Shown: positions 11,171 to 23,734 of the stretch, one piece after another
Position numbering within the stretch: the first letter of the stretch is position 1
Layout of the letters: the number at the start of each line of letters is the position of its first letter
NCBI GenBank assembly: GCA_963281155.1
Contig: CAUJLY010000003.1
Coordinates: 5,704,001 to 5,768,000, forward strand
Length of the DNA: 64,000 bases
From: Rhabditophanes sp. KR3021
Lineage: Eukaryota > Nematoda > Chromadorea > Rhabditida > Alloionematidae
Direction: 5' to 3'
Program-made: the position numbers and the translations under genes
The notes under the pieces: generated by a model
What the model was told of the DNA's origin: nothing
Seen by the model: the letters and a program-made list of their open reading frames with translations, nothing else
Databases searched by the model: none

Positions 11171-14100
11171 ATGGCTTACGATCCTGAAGTCCTGAAACTA
11201 AATTCGGGCTACGTTAATCCTGAACCGAGGAAATTATATTTTTATGAACATGTATGTTGAATAAAAATCTAATACAATATTTATTATTATAAATTCGAAA
11301 AAATTAAATGGGATAAATGAAAAGACAAGTGATTGTTTGTTTCAATTTTCATCATATTGTACTTTCAATTCAGCTAAAGTCAAACGGGATATTGCATTAG
11401 GTCGTTCGGGTATTTTCAAGATTACTTGGCAAAAAGTGTGATCTTCCACGTACATCAAAAGTACATCCATCATGCAAATGTTTTTTGTAACTTTCATGAT
11501 ACATGGTAGCAGAAAATAACTGCAAAGATTGTGAATTCTGTGCCAAATCACTAGCATTTTCAAGTGATTTAACACTATTCAGTTCGCGAATCATATAGTT
11601 ATAAGTTTCATCGTAGTTTACTCTCCTAATTTCACGATTGAATTTCTCCACCATTTAATGTTTCCCTAACCCATCAAGCCAACCTTTGTAGTCCTTCTTC
11701 TCAATCTTCATTACAACTCTGTGGTCTTGAATTAACGTATTCATCCATTTATCATTGGTATATCTCATTTGATAAACCCTTGAAGCTTTTAGAGTTTGAT
11801 GGACATGATTGTATAACTAACTCTCTGGACAACTCAACATACTCTAAATCATTAGCATTCAGAGAGAATAAAGTCTTTCTCCCTTCATTAACATTTAGCA
11901 ATACTTGCCGGTCAATCCTTCCTTGCCCTTGAATCAACAATCTCTTGCCATCGGCGTAGCATCCTCCGACATTATAAATCGAAATAATGATGGCCATACG
12001 CTTTATAACACAGCCATTAGCCAATCATTTTTAGCACCTTTCTTAACGAGGTTAGCAGGTTCAAAATGCTGTTTTGGTCTTTATGACGGTCTTTATCTTC
12101 TCCAATACTCGATTCCCAGTAACGAATGTCACTATCATCGTCATTCTCCTCTTTAATGAATAAGCAAATCCGTTAACATCAGGACTATCTTTGTACGCCA
12201 AAAACAGATAACCTAAGAGCGTTTGCCACTTTTCGACTCTTCGGAATCACCATTTACAACACCCAACAATTTTCTGTTTAATCTTGTCATTTTCTGAAAA
12301 AGGTTGATTCAAACATTAGTTGCCATTTATTATTTATGCTTATATTATCAATTTTAGGATAAAAGTATTACTAACTGGATTTATCTTACCCCGCAAGATG
12401 AGCAATTGCAAATAGAGAAAATTGTAGGATGTGGGGAGGTTATGATTAGGAGCAAATTTAAAATCTCGCCACAAGTGTTGCATGAACTTCAAAATCCCCA
12501 GACCACAAAAGTATTAATGCTGCGGTGCTTTCAAATTAATAAAGGCAAAGAGTGCTGTGATGCCGTGGATACTTATCCCATTAGTTTGTCCTTGAGGATT
12601 AATAACAAAATATGCAGTCATTTGTTGCCTAGGGAGGTTATCTACAACTCTAGGTAAAGTTTTTAATTCTTCATATTAATAATGTTATTTTGTTCGTTTT
12701 AGTGATTTGAAGCAAAGAGTCAATTATCCAACGAATATTACTACCATGGTAACTATAAATGATATTTTAAGGTTCGACCCACAAGGAAACAAAATCATAG
12801 ACATGGACCTCACCTATCAGTACAAGAAAGGTTTTAATGACAGGTCCAAATTTGTATTCAAAGTTGTGCTGATGACAAAGAAGTCGATTCAAGAAGTTGC
12901 TCGGACAGTCGTGGAGAGACCTCGCCGTTCTTTGGACCATTTTATGCTAGAAGTTAACAAATTCATGCACTCAGATGAAGAGATAGTTCTAGAAAAGACG
13001 AAAGTTTCGTTAAAATCATCCGGTACAATGGAAAGAATAAAAATTCCAATTCGTGGAATAAATTGCAATCATTTGCTGATTGATGATCTAGAAGAATACA
13101 TTGAAATGAATATGATGAAGGAACAGTGGACTTGCAAGATCTGCAAAGCTAGTTGCAGGCCGGAGGAAATCATTATAGATGAGTAAGTAATGCGTATAGT
13201 ACTCAATTATAATATTTGTTACTTTCTAGATTTTATGAAAAGTTGCTGTGGGCTAATCAGTCCGCTTTGGAAGTGGAGCTTTTTAATGGAGGAAAATATG
13301 AAGTAACTTCACACAAGAATGCTTCGGACGATGAGGAAGATGAGGAGGATGAGTTAGATGATTTGCAGAAAGAATTAGGAATAACCAAACTTATCAAAAA
13401 CGAGCCCTACCAAAAAGGCTCACAATCTAATAATGGCTCACGTAAGAGTAGGAATGTTGAACTAATCGTTATTTCTTCAGACGATGACGACACTCCTTCG
13501 GACGAGGATGGCCGTCGCAGTGGAAAAAGAAGAAAATGTGAGTCTGCAAGCACATTTGCTACTTTTACGCCCCCTTCTTCTAACCAAAGAGTTGTGGCTA
13601 ATTCAATGCCCTTACCAACTCCGAATCCACATAGCTTGAATATTTTCAATGCAACTTCAAATAACGTAAATATTGCAAATGGCTCAAGTAATTTAAACGG
13701 TTCAAGTAGTATAAACAATACAAATGGAATTATTCCTAATTCTCACAGATGCAATGATCAACCAAGTGAATTTAATCATTTGCAATTCAACAACGTCTTT
13801 CCTCTGAACAATGTTCCTCATCCTTCCATTGCAGTGTCAGCTTACAATAATATCCTTCCCAACGATGTGATTGAATTTATGAAAAGGCCAAATAATCTCG
13901 TTCCAATTTCAAATGAGGAGCAGTACCAGGCGCCCCAACAAACTCCACTTTCCGGAGGAGCATCTTTTGAAAGTAATGGAAATGGGCAGTTGAGTTTTAA
14001 TATGCAACAGTCTAAGTCGATCCAACAACCTACTCAGTCTTTTTCCCCGCATAGTAATATAGATTTAGTTTCCCAACTAAATCATTACCAAGGCACATTG

Positions 14101-14889
14101 GACAATCATCAACACGTCTCAACTCCTGTCTTCCCACCCCTCAGCAATCAATTGAATAGCCACCTTAGTCACATGAATAACCAAAACAATGCATTCGGCT
14201 TCGACCCATTAAGTTATAACCAATACTTAATGAACACTTATTCTCAATCACAACTAAACAATACTTTCCAGCCAACCATCCCTGATCCACACCAAAAAAC
14301 GTCTCTTCCAAACCTCAAAGACACCAATATAAGGATGACGGCAATGCATCTTAGGCACGATCTCAAATCAAATCTTCCTAACAGGCAACTTCCTAAGCAA
14401 AACACTGCCACACCTCTGCCGTTTTCAGTTCTTTCACCCACTACCCCAACTATGAATCAACGACCACAAGACTTCTCGATGTATTCAAATGTTGGAAATA
14501 ACAGACACAGTGTAGATCTCCAAAATCAAAATTGCTACGATCCACCAACCAATTTCATGGGGTATGTGTCGTCTCAAATGGTCTCATCAAATATCCCTAC
14601 AAGTATGGCATTTACTTCGACCTTTCCAAATTTCCCCGGATTGAACCGAATGAATTGGGGGCTAGGAACATCAAATGCCATCTCTGAATCTTCCAATAAT
14701 CTAGTTCCTCAAACTTCACAACCAATCTTTTCAGTCCCACCCAATAGCCTCCCTAACAACAATTTAATAACCTCGACTACCACCATTGCTAATTTGCACC
14801 AACCGACGCTTCAACAAACGCAAGCTTTAAGTTATCAACAATATATTAACACTCAACCACACCAACAAAGATACATGGGGTATGAATGA
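11171..14889 (+). CDS. PIAS: PIAS-family SUMO E3 ligase (PINIT + SP-RING)
   Basis: SUMO E3 ligase of the PIAS/Siz family (C. elegans GEI-17, Drosophila Su(var)2-10). Exons 11171-11251, 12358-12653, 12703-13182 and 13230-14889 join in phase to 838 aa. Exon 1 gives EPRKLYFYEH, the start of the PINIT domain (compare LPFYDVL in relatives). PINIT continues through INNKICSHLLP and NITTMVTIND. The SP-RING spans GINCNHL, EQWTCKIC and EEIIIDEFYEKLL. Just after it, ELIVISSDDDD is a classic SUMO-interacting motif. The last 450 residues are Asn/Gln/Ser-rich and disordered-looking. A TGA stands directly before the exon 1 Met, so no N-terminal SAP domain is encoded unless an unseen upstream exon splices inside exon 1. 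Intron 1 (1106 nt) contains an antisense pseudogene; introns 2 and 3 are 49 and 47 nt. Confidence 0.92.
11342..12290 (-). pseudogene. Decayed unknown gene antisense in PIAS intron 1
   Basis: Minus-strand frames of 77-90 codons (12024-11752, 11654-11397, 11575-11342) form successive pieces of one former coding sequence, starting near an ATG at about 12290. Pieces include RLLIQGQGRIDRQVLL and EIRRVNYDETYNYMIRELN. Frameshifts near 11755 and 11450, an in-frame stop before 11654 and several stops in the N-terminal part make it non-functional. It is intronless over about 900 bp. I do not recognise the family; a retrocopy or a gene of a mobile element are the main options. It cannot be a PIAS exon because it lies on the opposite strand. 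Confidence 0.45.
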
Positions 14890-17402
14890 GTGCGTGGACT
14901 TATATATCAAATGTCGTTTTTACCATTTTTTAAACTAACTATCAGTTGATTATAAATTTGTATCTTATATATTTAAATGTAGGTTCAAATAAGGAACCCT
15001 TTATTTCATTATATTGAAGGGTCATTATAGGGTATTAAATAAAATTTTATCTTTTTCTTACATTTCTTAAATTATAAAAAACATAAAAAGGCAACTTGAT
15101 TAATGCCACAAATCATAGTATGTTATGTCGTCATTTCGTAATTCTCTTTTAATAGCACCCATTAGAAGAGGTAAAAAACAAACTTCAAAACCATCATCCC
15201 AAATATTTTTTAATATATTGTCTTTTTGTTTACATATTAGAATAACAGCAATTTCGAAAGACCTTCTCCTAAATAACCTATCCCATTCTCTTATTCTAAT
15301 AAATCATTTGGCGAAATGAAGATGTATTTTCTTTGCGGTGAAGGCGATATATACTCGTTTAAGCCCCACTCTCAGTGAAGAATTATTATCTGAAATAGTG
15401 TGCATTTATTTACATAATAATAATCATCGCCAAACTCTTTTTTTGTCTTCATAATACGTTTATTTGTGCATTTGTTGAGATAATAAAAAGTATATGTCTG
15501 TGTACTTGCTTTAAAAAATAAAAATGTATACGATATGATATCAAATGAAATGAAATAAAACAAAATGACGGTAAGGTTATTTTATTTTGTAAGTGATATA
15601 TCACTCATTTGACTCTAACAACTTGACGATTTCAAACATAAATCTTTATACATCATTTTTATACCTACTTTTTTTGTCTTTTTATGAGTATTACCGTCAA
15701 ACCAGACAAAACATATTACTGAGATTAGTGAGTCTGATAGTTTCAAATCAAGTTGTTTCAGACTCACCTCTTGAAGATGGCGCACCATCAATTACAAACA
15801 TTCAAAAGTACATGACAGCTGCCTTCTTTTAATTTGCATATAAGCTTTGACACAAAAAAGAGTGACCTCCTTAGAGTGTTTATAATACTACCTCTGTCAT
15901 CTCATTTATTCACCCATTTGATATGATATTTTTTGCGGTCTTAACATATTGATTTTGCCATGCTATTGTCTGGCACGATATATATAAAATTTGTCAAAAT
16001 TTAACATAATTAAAACTTTTATATCCCAATTGTCATAGAGACTCTACTAATGTAGTGGACTACTGCCCAATCTCAAAAACTATTCCCATCATATTCGTTC
16101 TGTCTGAACAACCGTCATCATCCAATCTAACCAAATCTATCCAGACAACAACCAAAACGATAGCTTTTCATCATATAGCTTTTTGTTGTATAGTAAACCA
16201 AATAGATTATTTGTTTTGTTTATTTCCTCTTTTGGTTCAAAACAAAACTTCATTCATTTGTTTCATCCTTTTTCGACATGAAATACTAATCTAGTTGGAC
16301 TTCTAAAAGAATAACAACCTTCGTGCTTAAGTGGAAATAATGAAAATTAATCCACGTCTTGTGTTCATATATATCATTCTATCTTGTGCTTCTTCATATT
16401 ATTTTGGGTTCCTTTATATTATTTTGTGTTGCTAGATATTATATTTTGTTCTTAAATATCATTTTGTTGTTCTTAGATATTATTTTGTGTTGTTAGATAT
16501 TATTTTGTGTTCTTTAAAATGGCGATGTCACATCTACTTCTTCCTCTCCATAATATCATCTCATTCGTTATATGATTTTAATATTTATTAATTGAACCAA
16601 AAAAATTTGTTTGCAATAGATACCTTCTCAGCAAATGTTTATAAAACAATTTAGATTTAAATATTGGCGATATGCACCAGACACAGTCAACTTATTTTAC
16701 ACTGTTTAATAAGAGACCAAAATGAATATTGAGACCTATGCTTGACGATGGTTATACTGTTGTCTTTGAAAACGTGTGCAGAATTATGTAGAAGAAATGA
16801 TATTAAGTATGCACATCTTTTGACACCGAATAACTTGATTGATGATAGTAGCGAGGTATTAAAATTATGTTCCAAATTTTTGTCATTTCTTGTGAAGTTG
16901 TAATAATTACAATCAAATGCTGTCATTTGTTGTATGTCACGTATGATATTCCGTTAAGTGCACATCCAACCATTTATAATTGATTTAACCAACCACTGCT
17001 ACTTTTTTAGCTTAACAAGTTGCTCCAAAATCAAAGGCTTATTCCAAAAAGTGGCCTTCGATTCCGTTTACCACTCAAAAGAACCCCTTTTGAATGATAA
17101 CACCGTCTCTTTTTGGCAACCGGCTTCTTAACAGTGACGATTTTAAGGAAGCGCCTGGGTAGCATCTCAAATTTAGAAAGATTGACTAAAAAATAACAAT
17201 TCATTACTTATTTTTTTATCAACTTTTTTAATCTCGAAACAGGAACAAAAATTTACTCAAAAAGGTCTGTTGACGTTTTTTACTATTCATTCGCCTTCTT
17301 TGACCTGGGGAATGATCTTACCTACTACATTTATTTTCTATTATTTGTTTTGAAGGTACGCTATTTTAGAAGGTAATTTGGATGTTAATATTTATTAATA
17401 AC
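14890..17402. other. Intergenic stretch between PIAS and TRPM
   Basis: About 2.5 kb of AT-rich DNA. It starts with the PIAS 3' UTR (AATAAA-like signals near 15035). ORFs of 63-79 codons occur (15593-15832, 16055-16294, 16687-16926 minus) but have no recognisable motif. A short tandem repeat lies at 16392-16514. The final 400 bp are the likely TRPM promoter region, without an identifiable element. Confidence 0.45.
16392..16514. repeat. Tandem repeat, about six copies of a 20-bp unit
   Basis: Units of the kind ttagatattattttgtgttc follow each other with small changes. The core gatattattttgtgt resembles part of the 26-bp unit of the array at 46334-46514, so the two may share an origin. Confidence 0.7.
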
Positions 17403-17418
17403 GTGTTTAGATTAAATC
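17403..17418 (+). promoter_or_regulatory. Probable trans-splice acceptor before TRPM
   Basis: cgtgtttag ends at 17410, eight bases before the TRPM ATG. Same arrangement as at NDUFS7 and the ZYG-9 gene, consistent with spliced-leader addition. Confidence 0.4.
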
Positions 17419-20400
17419 ATGGAAATAAATGAATTTGTTGACAATCCTGTTGAGGACAAAAGTCAATTACGAAAGGAAGAAACGTCAAAAGCTGTGAGAA
17501 AACTAACTACTGATCATCAAATTCACGGGCCTCTCAAGCAAAATAGGTTCGATAGGGAGCGAAGACATCATAAAAAGAAAAATAGTCAAGATCCACAACA
17601 TAGAGTTAGGAAAGGGCAGAGGTATTCAGGTGCGAATGCTCCTCCGAGATACGTACATTGTTCCGATTGGAGAGAGATGTTGGCAATTACTGGTGCGGGA
17701 AAGAAAGCCATTTCAGGAGTTACTTCAAAAAGCGGTTCAAAGAGAGAATCTCCTACCCGAACACCCGCCATACAAGTAATCAACGAAGTAAATGGAACCT
17801 TTGAGAGTCCCGAAGATGGCGATGACGAAGATAACTTAATCGACAAAACAAGCATCAAGTCAGATCAAACTTACAACAACAAAAGCACCTTACCAACTCC
17901 TTTCAACCAAAGTAATATCTCTCTACCAGGTTCTATTCGTTGTAAAACTTCTAAACAAGTTGAAGCCGTAAGTACCAGCTATTTTTATCATGATTTTATC
18001 TCCTTTATAGTTGCTGGAAAGTAAATATATTTCAGAAACATTCAAAAAACTAGAATGTAACAGGTTTATAGCAACAGTCAAAGATGAGAAGAAGTAAGTT
18101 TAATATAGTACATATTTCCTTTTATTAGTCTTTTGACATTGGAAGAAATAAAGATGGGTTGGTAATAAATTAAATTAACATTTTTTAGATGTGGCTGCGG
18201 AAGGTTAAAAGCAGATCATGATTTGAAAGCTTTTCAAGATGGTTATAAATTGTACACAAAACATGGAACTACTAAATGGTCGATTCTCAAACACACAGCT
18301 TATTATCCAACTGATGCCCATGGAATTATCGAATTTCAGGGTGGTGCTCATCCAACTAAAGCCAGCTACTTGAGATTGTCTTTTGATACGGAACCTTCGA
18401 AGATCGTTGAGTTGATTTCAAATATATGGCATATTCAACCGCCTAAATTGATTATTACATTGCATGGAGGAATGACGAATTTTGATATTCAGTCAAAATT
18501 GGCGAGGGTTTTTAGAAAAGGGTTGTTGAAAGCTGCCAGGACAACAGGTGCGTGGATTATTACATCGGGAATCAATGCGGGTGTAGTTAGACATGTCGCT
18601 GCTGCTCTCGAGGGTGGAATCACATCAACGGGAAAAGGAAAATCAAAAATTATTTGTATCGGAATAGCTCCTTGGGGATTGCTGAAGAAAAGAGACGCCT
18701 TTATCGGGCAAGAAACTGTCCTTCCTTATCACCCACATTCTTTTTCAACTAAAGGGAAATTTCAAACTTTGAACAATAGACACAACTACTTTTTGCTGGT
18801 AGACAATGGTACTGTTGGAAGGTATGGAGCAGATATTATTCTTAGACGCCGTCTCGAGTCTTACATTTGCCAGAAACAAAAGATGGATCAAGGAGATAAG
18901 GCGGTTCCCATTGTTTGTGTCGTGCTAGAAGGAGGAACTTGTACTATTAGAACTGTGCTAGATTATGTTTCAAATAAACCACAAGTTCCAGTTGTTGTTT
19001 GTGATGGGTCTGGAAGGGCTTCCGATTTATTGGCTTTCGCCCATAAGTTTGTTCAGAATGATGGTACTTTGCCAGATGGAGTCGTTCCTCAATTGATTCA
19101 ACTAATAAAGAGTGTTTTCTTCTATGGTGAACTTGAGTCCAAAAACTTGCTCGAAGATTTATTAGCTTGTGTCAAGAACAGGGAGATGTTGACTGTTTTT
19201 AGACTAGGTGAATCTCATAAACAGGATGTTGATCATGCCATTTTGACGGCTTTGCTAAAAGGACATAACTTGTCGCCCTCTGAACAATTATCTCTAGCTC
19301 TAGCCTGGGACAGAGTCGACATAGCTAAGTCTGATTTGTTTGTTATGGGACAAAATTGGCCAGCTGGAGCTCTGCATAATGCTATGATGGAAGCCCTCAT
19401 TCACAATAGAGTTGCTTTTGTAAGGCTGTTGTTGGAGAATGGAGTTAGTATGAGTAATTTCCTGACTATTCCGCGGCTTGAAGAATTATATAATACTGAT
19501 AAAGGGCCTCCTAATACTTTGTATTACATTGTAAGAGACGTCGTCAAGATACGATCTGGCTACAGGTACAAATTACCAGATATAGGCTTAGCTGTTGAAA
19601 AATTGATGGGTTATGGATTCAGAAGTTTTTATACTTCAAAAAAGTTTCACCAAGAATACAAGTGCTTCAGGAAATCCAAAGAAGCTTACCACTACACTCG
19701 AACATCTCATGGCACAGCTGGCGTTGGTCTAGAAGAACTCAACATCAACTCACACAACAGTTTGATGGGTTCACCTTCCCTAGATACAGGTCTAGGCACA
19801 ATGATGACTGACTCAATAGTTCCTGACCAAATTTTACCTGCTGGTTCGAGAGCCCTGTCAAACCATATTTTATGGAGAAGTGCTTTTAAGAGAGAAAATA
19901 TGAGTATAGTTCACATGGCTCCGCCTGAATTGGATATGGGAGACAATGACGATGATGATAATAGTAATCCTGGAACGGAATGTAATCAGTTTCAGTTCAG
20001 GTATCCCTTTTCGGATTTGCTGATGTGGGCTGTTTTGACGAAGAGGCATCAAATGGCACTTTGCATGTGGCAGCATGGTAAGAACATATTCACGTAGTAC
20101 TTAATTCGTTTTGCTTTAGGAGAAGAAGCTATGGCTAAAAGCCTAGTTGCAACTCGTCTCTACAAAAGTCTCTACAAAGAAGCAGCTGAAGACGCCTTGG
20201 AAGTGGAAGTTTGTGAAGAATTAAAGAACTGCGCAGAAGATTTTCGAGTACTGTCACTTGAACTACTTGACCATTGCTACAAGTACGATGATGCTCAAAC
20301 TCTGCAACTACTAACTTATGAACTTAAACACTTCGGACAGGAAACATGTCTTTCACTCGCTGTTTTAGTCAATAATAAACAATTCCTGTCACATCCATGC

Positions 20401-23266
20401 TGTCAAATCTTGCTAGCTGATCTTTGGCATGGTGGTTTGAGAATTAGAAGTAATTCTAATTTAAAAGTTATTCTGGGAATTATGTTTCTACCCACTATTT
20501 TCCTGTTAGAATTTAAAACACGTGAGGAATTGTTGCTGCAACCTCAAACAGCAGCTGAGCACGAAGAAGCCTTTAATGATATCGACAATTCATCTGAGGG
20601 TTCCTCTTCCAGTTCCTCTGACTCATCATCCGCCTCTGAATCAGAGAACGAATTCGATAAATACGATTCTGACTTCAAAACGCGTAGAAACTCTTCTTTA
20701 AGCTCATATTCTAATAATGGCAAGGACAAAAATCATATTCGAAGGAAGAAACGATATCATACCTTTAATGCAGGCAACATGCCAATTAATACAGTCATAA
20801 CAAAAGAACAACAAGCTCTCGAACAAGGCTTAAAAATGAATCCTAAACGTCTTCGAACTCTCTCCTCTCGTGACAAGGATTCCATTCATTCAGGCTCTCG
20901 TCCGGACATCGAATCCTTAAGTGGAGTAGTTGACAACAGTCGCCGAGCCTCATCCACTCATCTCTTCAAAAACAAAGGTTCCAATGATCATCTGGTCAAA
21001 ATAGTTAATAACAAGCAAAATGGAGGAGTCAAAGCAATGGCGGTTACCAGAAGCAAACAGATCAAAACACAACGAAAGATTTATGAATTTCTAGTAGCTC
21101 CAATTACCACTTTCTGGGCTTGGTGTATAAGTTTTATCTTATTTTTGATTGGACTTACATATGTTCTGCTAATCAAGACACCCAAAAACCCAACTATGAT
21201 TGAATGGTCATTGTTTGCATATGTTGTTAGTTTTGGCATTGAACACGGAAGAAAGTTTTTCATGTCTGGCCCAAAAAGATTCAAAGAAAAGTTTGTCTAT
21301 TTCTTTTCTAATATTTGGTATTTGCTGACGACTTTGGCAGTAATAGGATTTTGGATAGGCTTCCTGATAAGAACTTTTGTACCCTCCATGATTCAACATG
21401 GAAGGGTGATACTGGCTGTGAATTCAGTTTTGTGGTCAGTAAAATTGCTGGATTATTTATCAGTCCACCATAGATTTGGTCCTTATATTACAATGGCGGG
21501 AAAGATGATTCAATCTATGTCTTATATTGTCGTGATGTTGGTTGTATCGCTGTTGTCATTTGGTCTAGCTAGACAGTCCATTACTTTTCCTAATGAAAAA
21601 TGGGATTGGATCTTGGTTAGAAATATTTTTTATAAGCCTTACTTTATGTTATACGGTGAGGTTTATGCTCCTGAAATTGATGAATGTGGAGATGGGGCTT
21701 GGGATAGGCACTTGGCGAACGGCTCAACTGTTGGTGAAGAGTATAGAGAATCAGAATGTGTTATTGGACATTGGTTTTCCCCTATTCTCATGACCATCTT
21801 CCTGTTGATATCAAATATTTTGCTGATGTCTATGTTAATAGCTATTTTCAATCACATCTTCGACTCAACAAATAATATATCGCAGCAGATTTGGCTGTTT
21901 CAAAGGTATAGACAAGTAATGGAGTATGAAAGTACACCATTTGTACCACCGCCTTTTGTGATCTTTTACCATTTCTATATGATTGGGAAATATCTTAAAC
22001 ATCGAGTCAAGGAAGGAGCTAGAAACAGTAAGCAATTCTCAAAATATTTCAAACCGAGAATCGACAATGAAAAGGAGGACAAACGAACTTTATTCGATTA
22101 TAGTTTAAAGCTCTTTTTGAATCATGACCAAGTTGAGAAGCTCCATGACTTCGAAGAAGAATGTAATTTATTATCGCTCTTCAATATCACCTTAATTTAT
22201 TTCGATTTTAGGCATGGATGAACTCCAAAGAATGAAGGATCAACGAAAGCACACTAGCACAGATGAGAGAATATCCAGAATTAATGAAAAGACTGAGGCA
22301 GTTGTTTGCAAATTGAATGATATTATGCATAAAGAAACGAAACTCAAAAATAGTATCACAGAAATTGAAAACAGACTAGAGGCTTTTGACCAAGGACAGT
22401 TAAAGATTATGAATCATTTAGAGGAAATTTGCAAGTCTTTGGGTGTCAAAATGAAACAGCCTTATTCCAAGTCTGGCAATTACGAAGATATGGAGGAAGC
22501 AAGAACAACTTCAGATTTCGCCATTCCTTCATGTGTTGAAGGTGGCGCTTCATTAGAACCAATCCATGAACGCTTGATTAAAATGCCTTTACATATGCAG
22601 AAGAGTGATAGTGAAAGGACAGTTGGTGAGCATATTAGGAAGCGAAACAATACTTTATCTGGGAATGAAAGTGCTGATATGATGGAACAAATGGTCGGCG
22701 GAAGAGCTTCCAGAAGTAGCGAAGGTCATCTTGGCAGTAGTCGGATGTCTCTTGACCATCGTCTATTCTCTGCCAGTACGCCGTCTAAATCAGGCAACAA
22801 GAGAAATAATTCTCCTCAAAATATTAGAAGTCATGGGAGACATGAGGAGTACACTTCAATTACAGACACAATTGCTTTCGATAATCGAGTTCGGAAGGAT
22901 TCAAGATCAGAGGAAAAGAATGACAGAGCTCAGATGCTGTCAATAACAGATCGTGAGGAATTTGAAACTGATTATGAAAGTGACTCAAAAGACTACAACA
23001 AAACGATTCCATGTCTGAAACGAGCAAAATCTTCATATGTCAACAAGATAAATGACGTGTACCGACAACTAGAAGAAGAAATCGGTAGCAGAGACGAAGA
23101 TCAAACAAGTGATTACGAAGCTACTTCGGCCCAAGCTTCTAAAAGAAATTCCCTAAGTGGTGATGATGACAATGAAAGCGCAATTACTTTCATAGCAGGC
23201 CGTAAAAACACTATGGTGGTTAAAGAAATGACGGGAACCCCGAATTCAAAGAAAAGAGGGTTATGA
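17419..23266 (+). CDS. TRPM: TRPM-family cation channel (GON-2/GTL type)
   Basis: Melastatin-type TRP channel, a tetrameric plasma-membrane cation channel. Five exons (17419-17967, 18011-18093, 18189-20077, 20120-22162, 22212-23266) join in phase to 1872 aa. Introns are 43, 95, 42 and 49 nt. Order: a polar N-terminus; the TRPM homology region starting at CGCGR and continuing with LIITLHGGMTNFD, GVVRHV and CDGSGRASDLL; an insertion-rich acidic/Ser linker (about 20580-21000); six hydrophobic segments (about 21090-21870); the pore stretch YGEVYAPEIDEC (about 21650-21690); the TRP box WLFQRY; and LPPP-like VPPPF. A C-terminal coiled coil (exon 5) precedes a Ser-rich tail. The acidic filter GEVYA groups it with TRPM1/3/6/7, whose nematode members conduct Mg2+ and Ca2+. 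There is no C-terminal alpha-kinase or Nudix domain, as in GON-2. Confidence 0.96.
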
Positions 23267-23734
23267 ACTAAGTATCTTTCACTAAATTATACAAACAATT
23301 AATAAATTATATACACACAATTTTTGCTATCTTCCGTAATAGTTGGGTTATTTCAATAAATTTCATTTTGTTTATTTGTCCTTCACTTACTTATTGAAGA
23401 GTACGAGATAGAAATTAAACACAACAAATGGCACATTTTATTTAAATGAATTTTGGATCTTACGAATGAGATTAACTTAATTAGAAGATCATTTCAAATT
23501 TTAGTGATACAGTACAATGGGTACACCTAAAGATTTAATGTGTTGATACTAGAGAATATAATAAATAAGTGCTCTGTAATTTAAAATTATGACATATTCT
23601 AAGAATGTATAATATTAATTTAATGAATAGTGGCAATAAAAATAGGAAAATGAGAAATAAAATGCAAATTGATTAATCGCATAATGAAGAATTATAGCCA
23701 TTAGAAATGCTTATTGAAAGGTGTATATGAATTA

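Noticed and set aside
13407..13718. 103-codon minus-strand ORF opposite PIAS exon 4
   Set aside because: Shadow of the low-complexity PIAS tail; no splice or start context.
16990..17170. Slightly GC-richer patch upstream of TRPM with a basic minus-strand reading
   Set aside because: A few Lys/Arg-rich codons suggested a ribosomal or histone fragment, but no ordered motif could be confirmed.
20097..22221. TRPM exon-end extensions past the donors at 20077 and 22162
   Set aside because: The extra residues have no similarity to TRPM, while splicing at these donors restores the conserved WQHGEEAMAK and DFEEECMDEL junctions.
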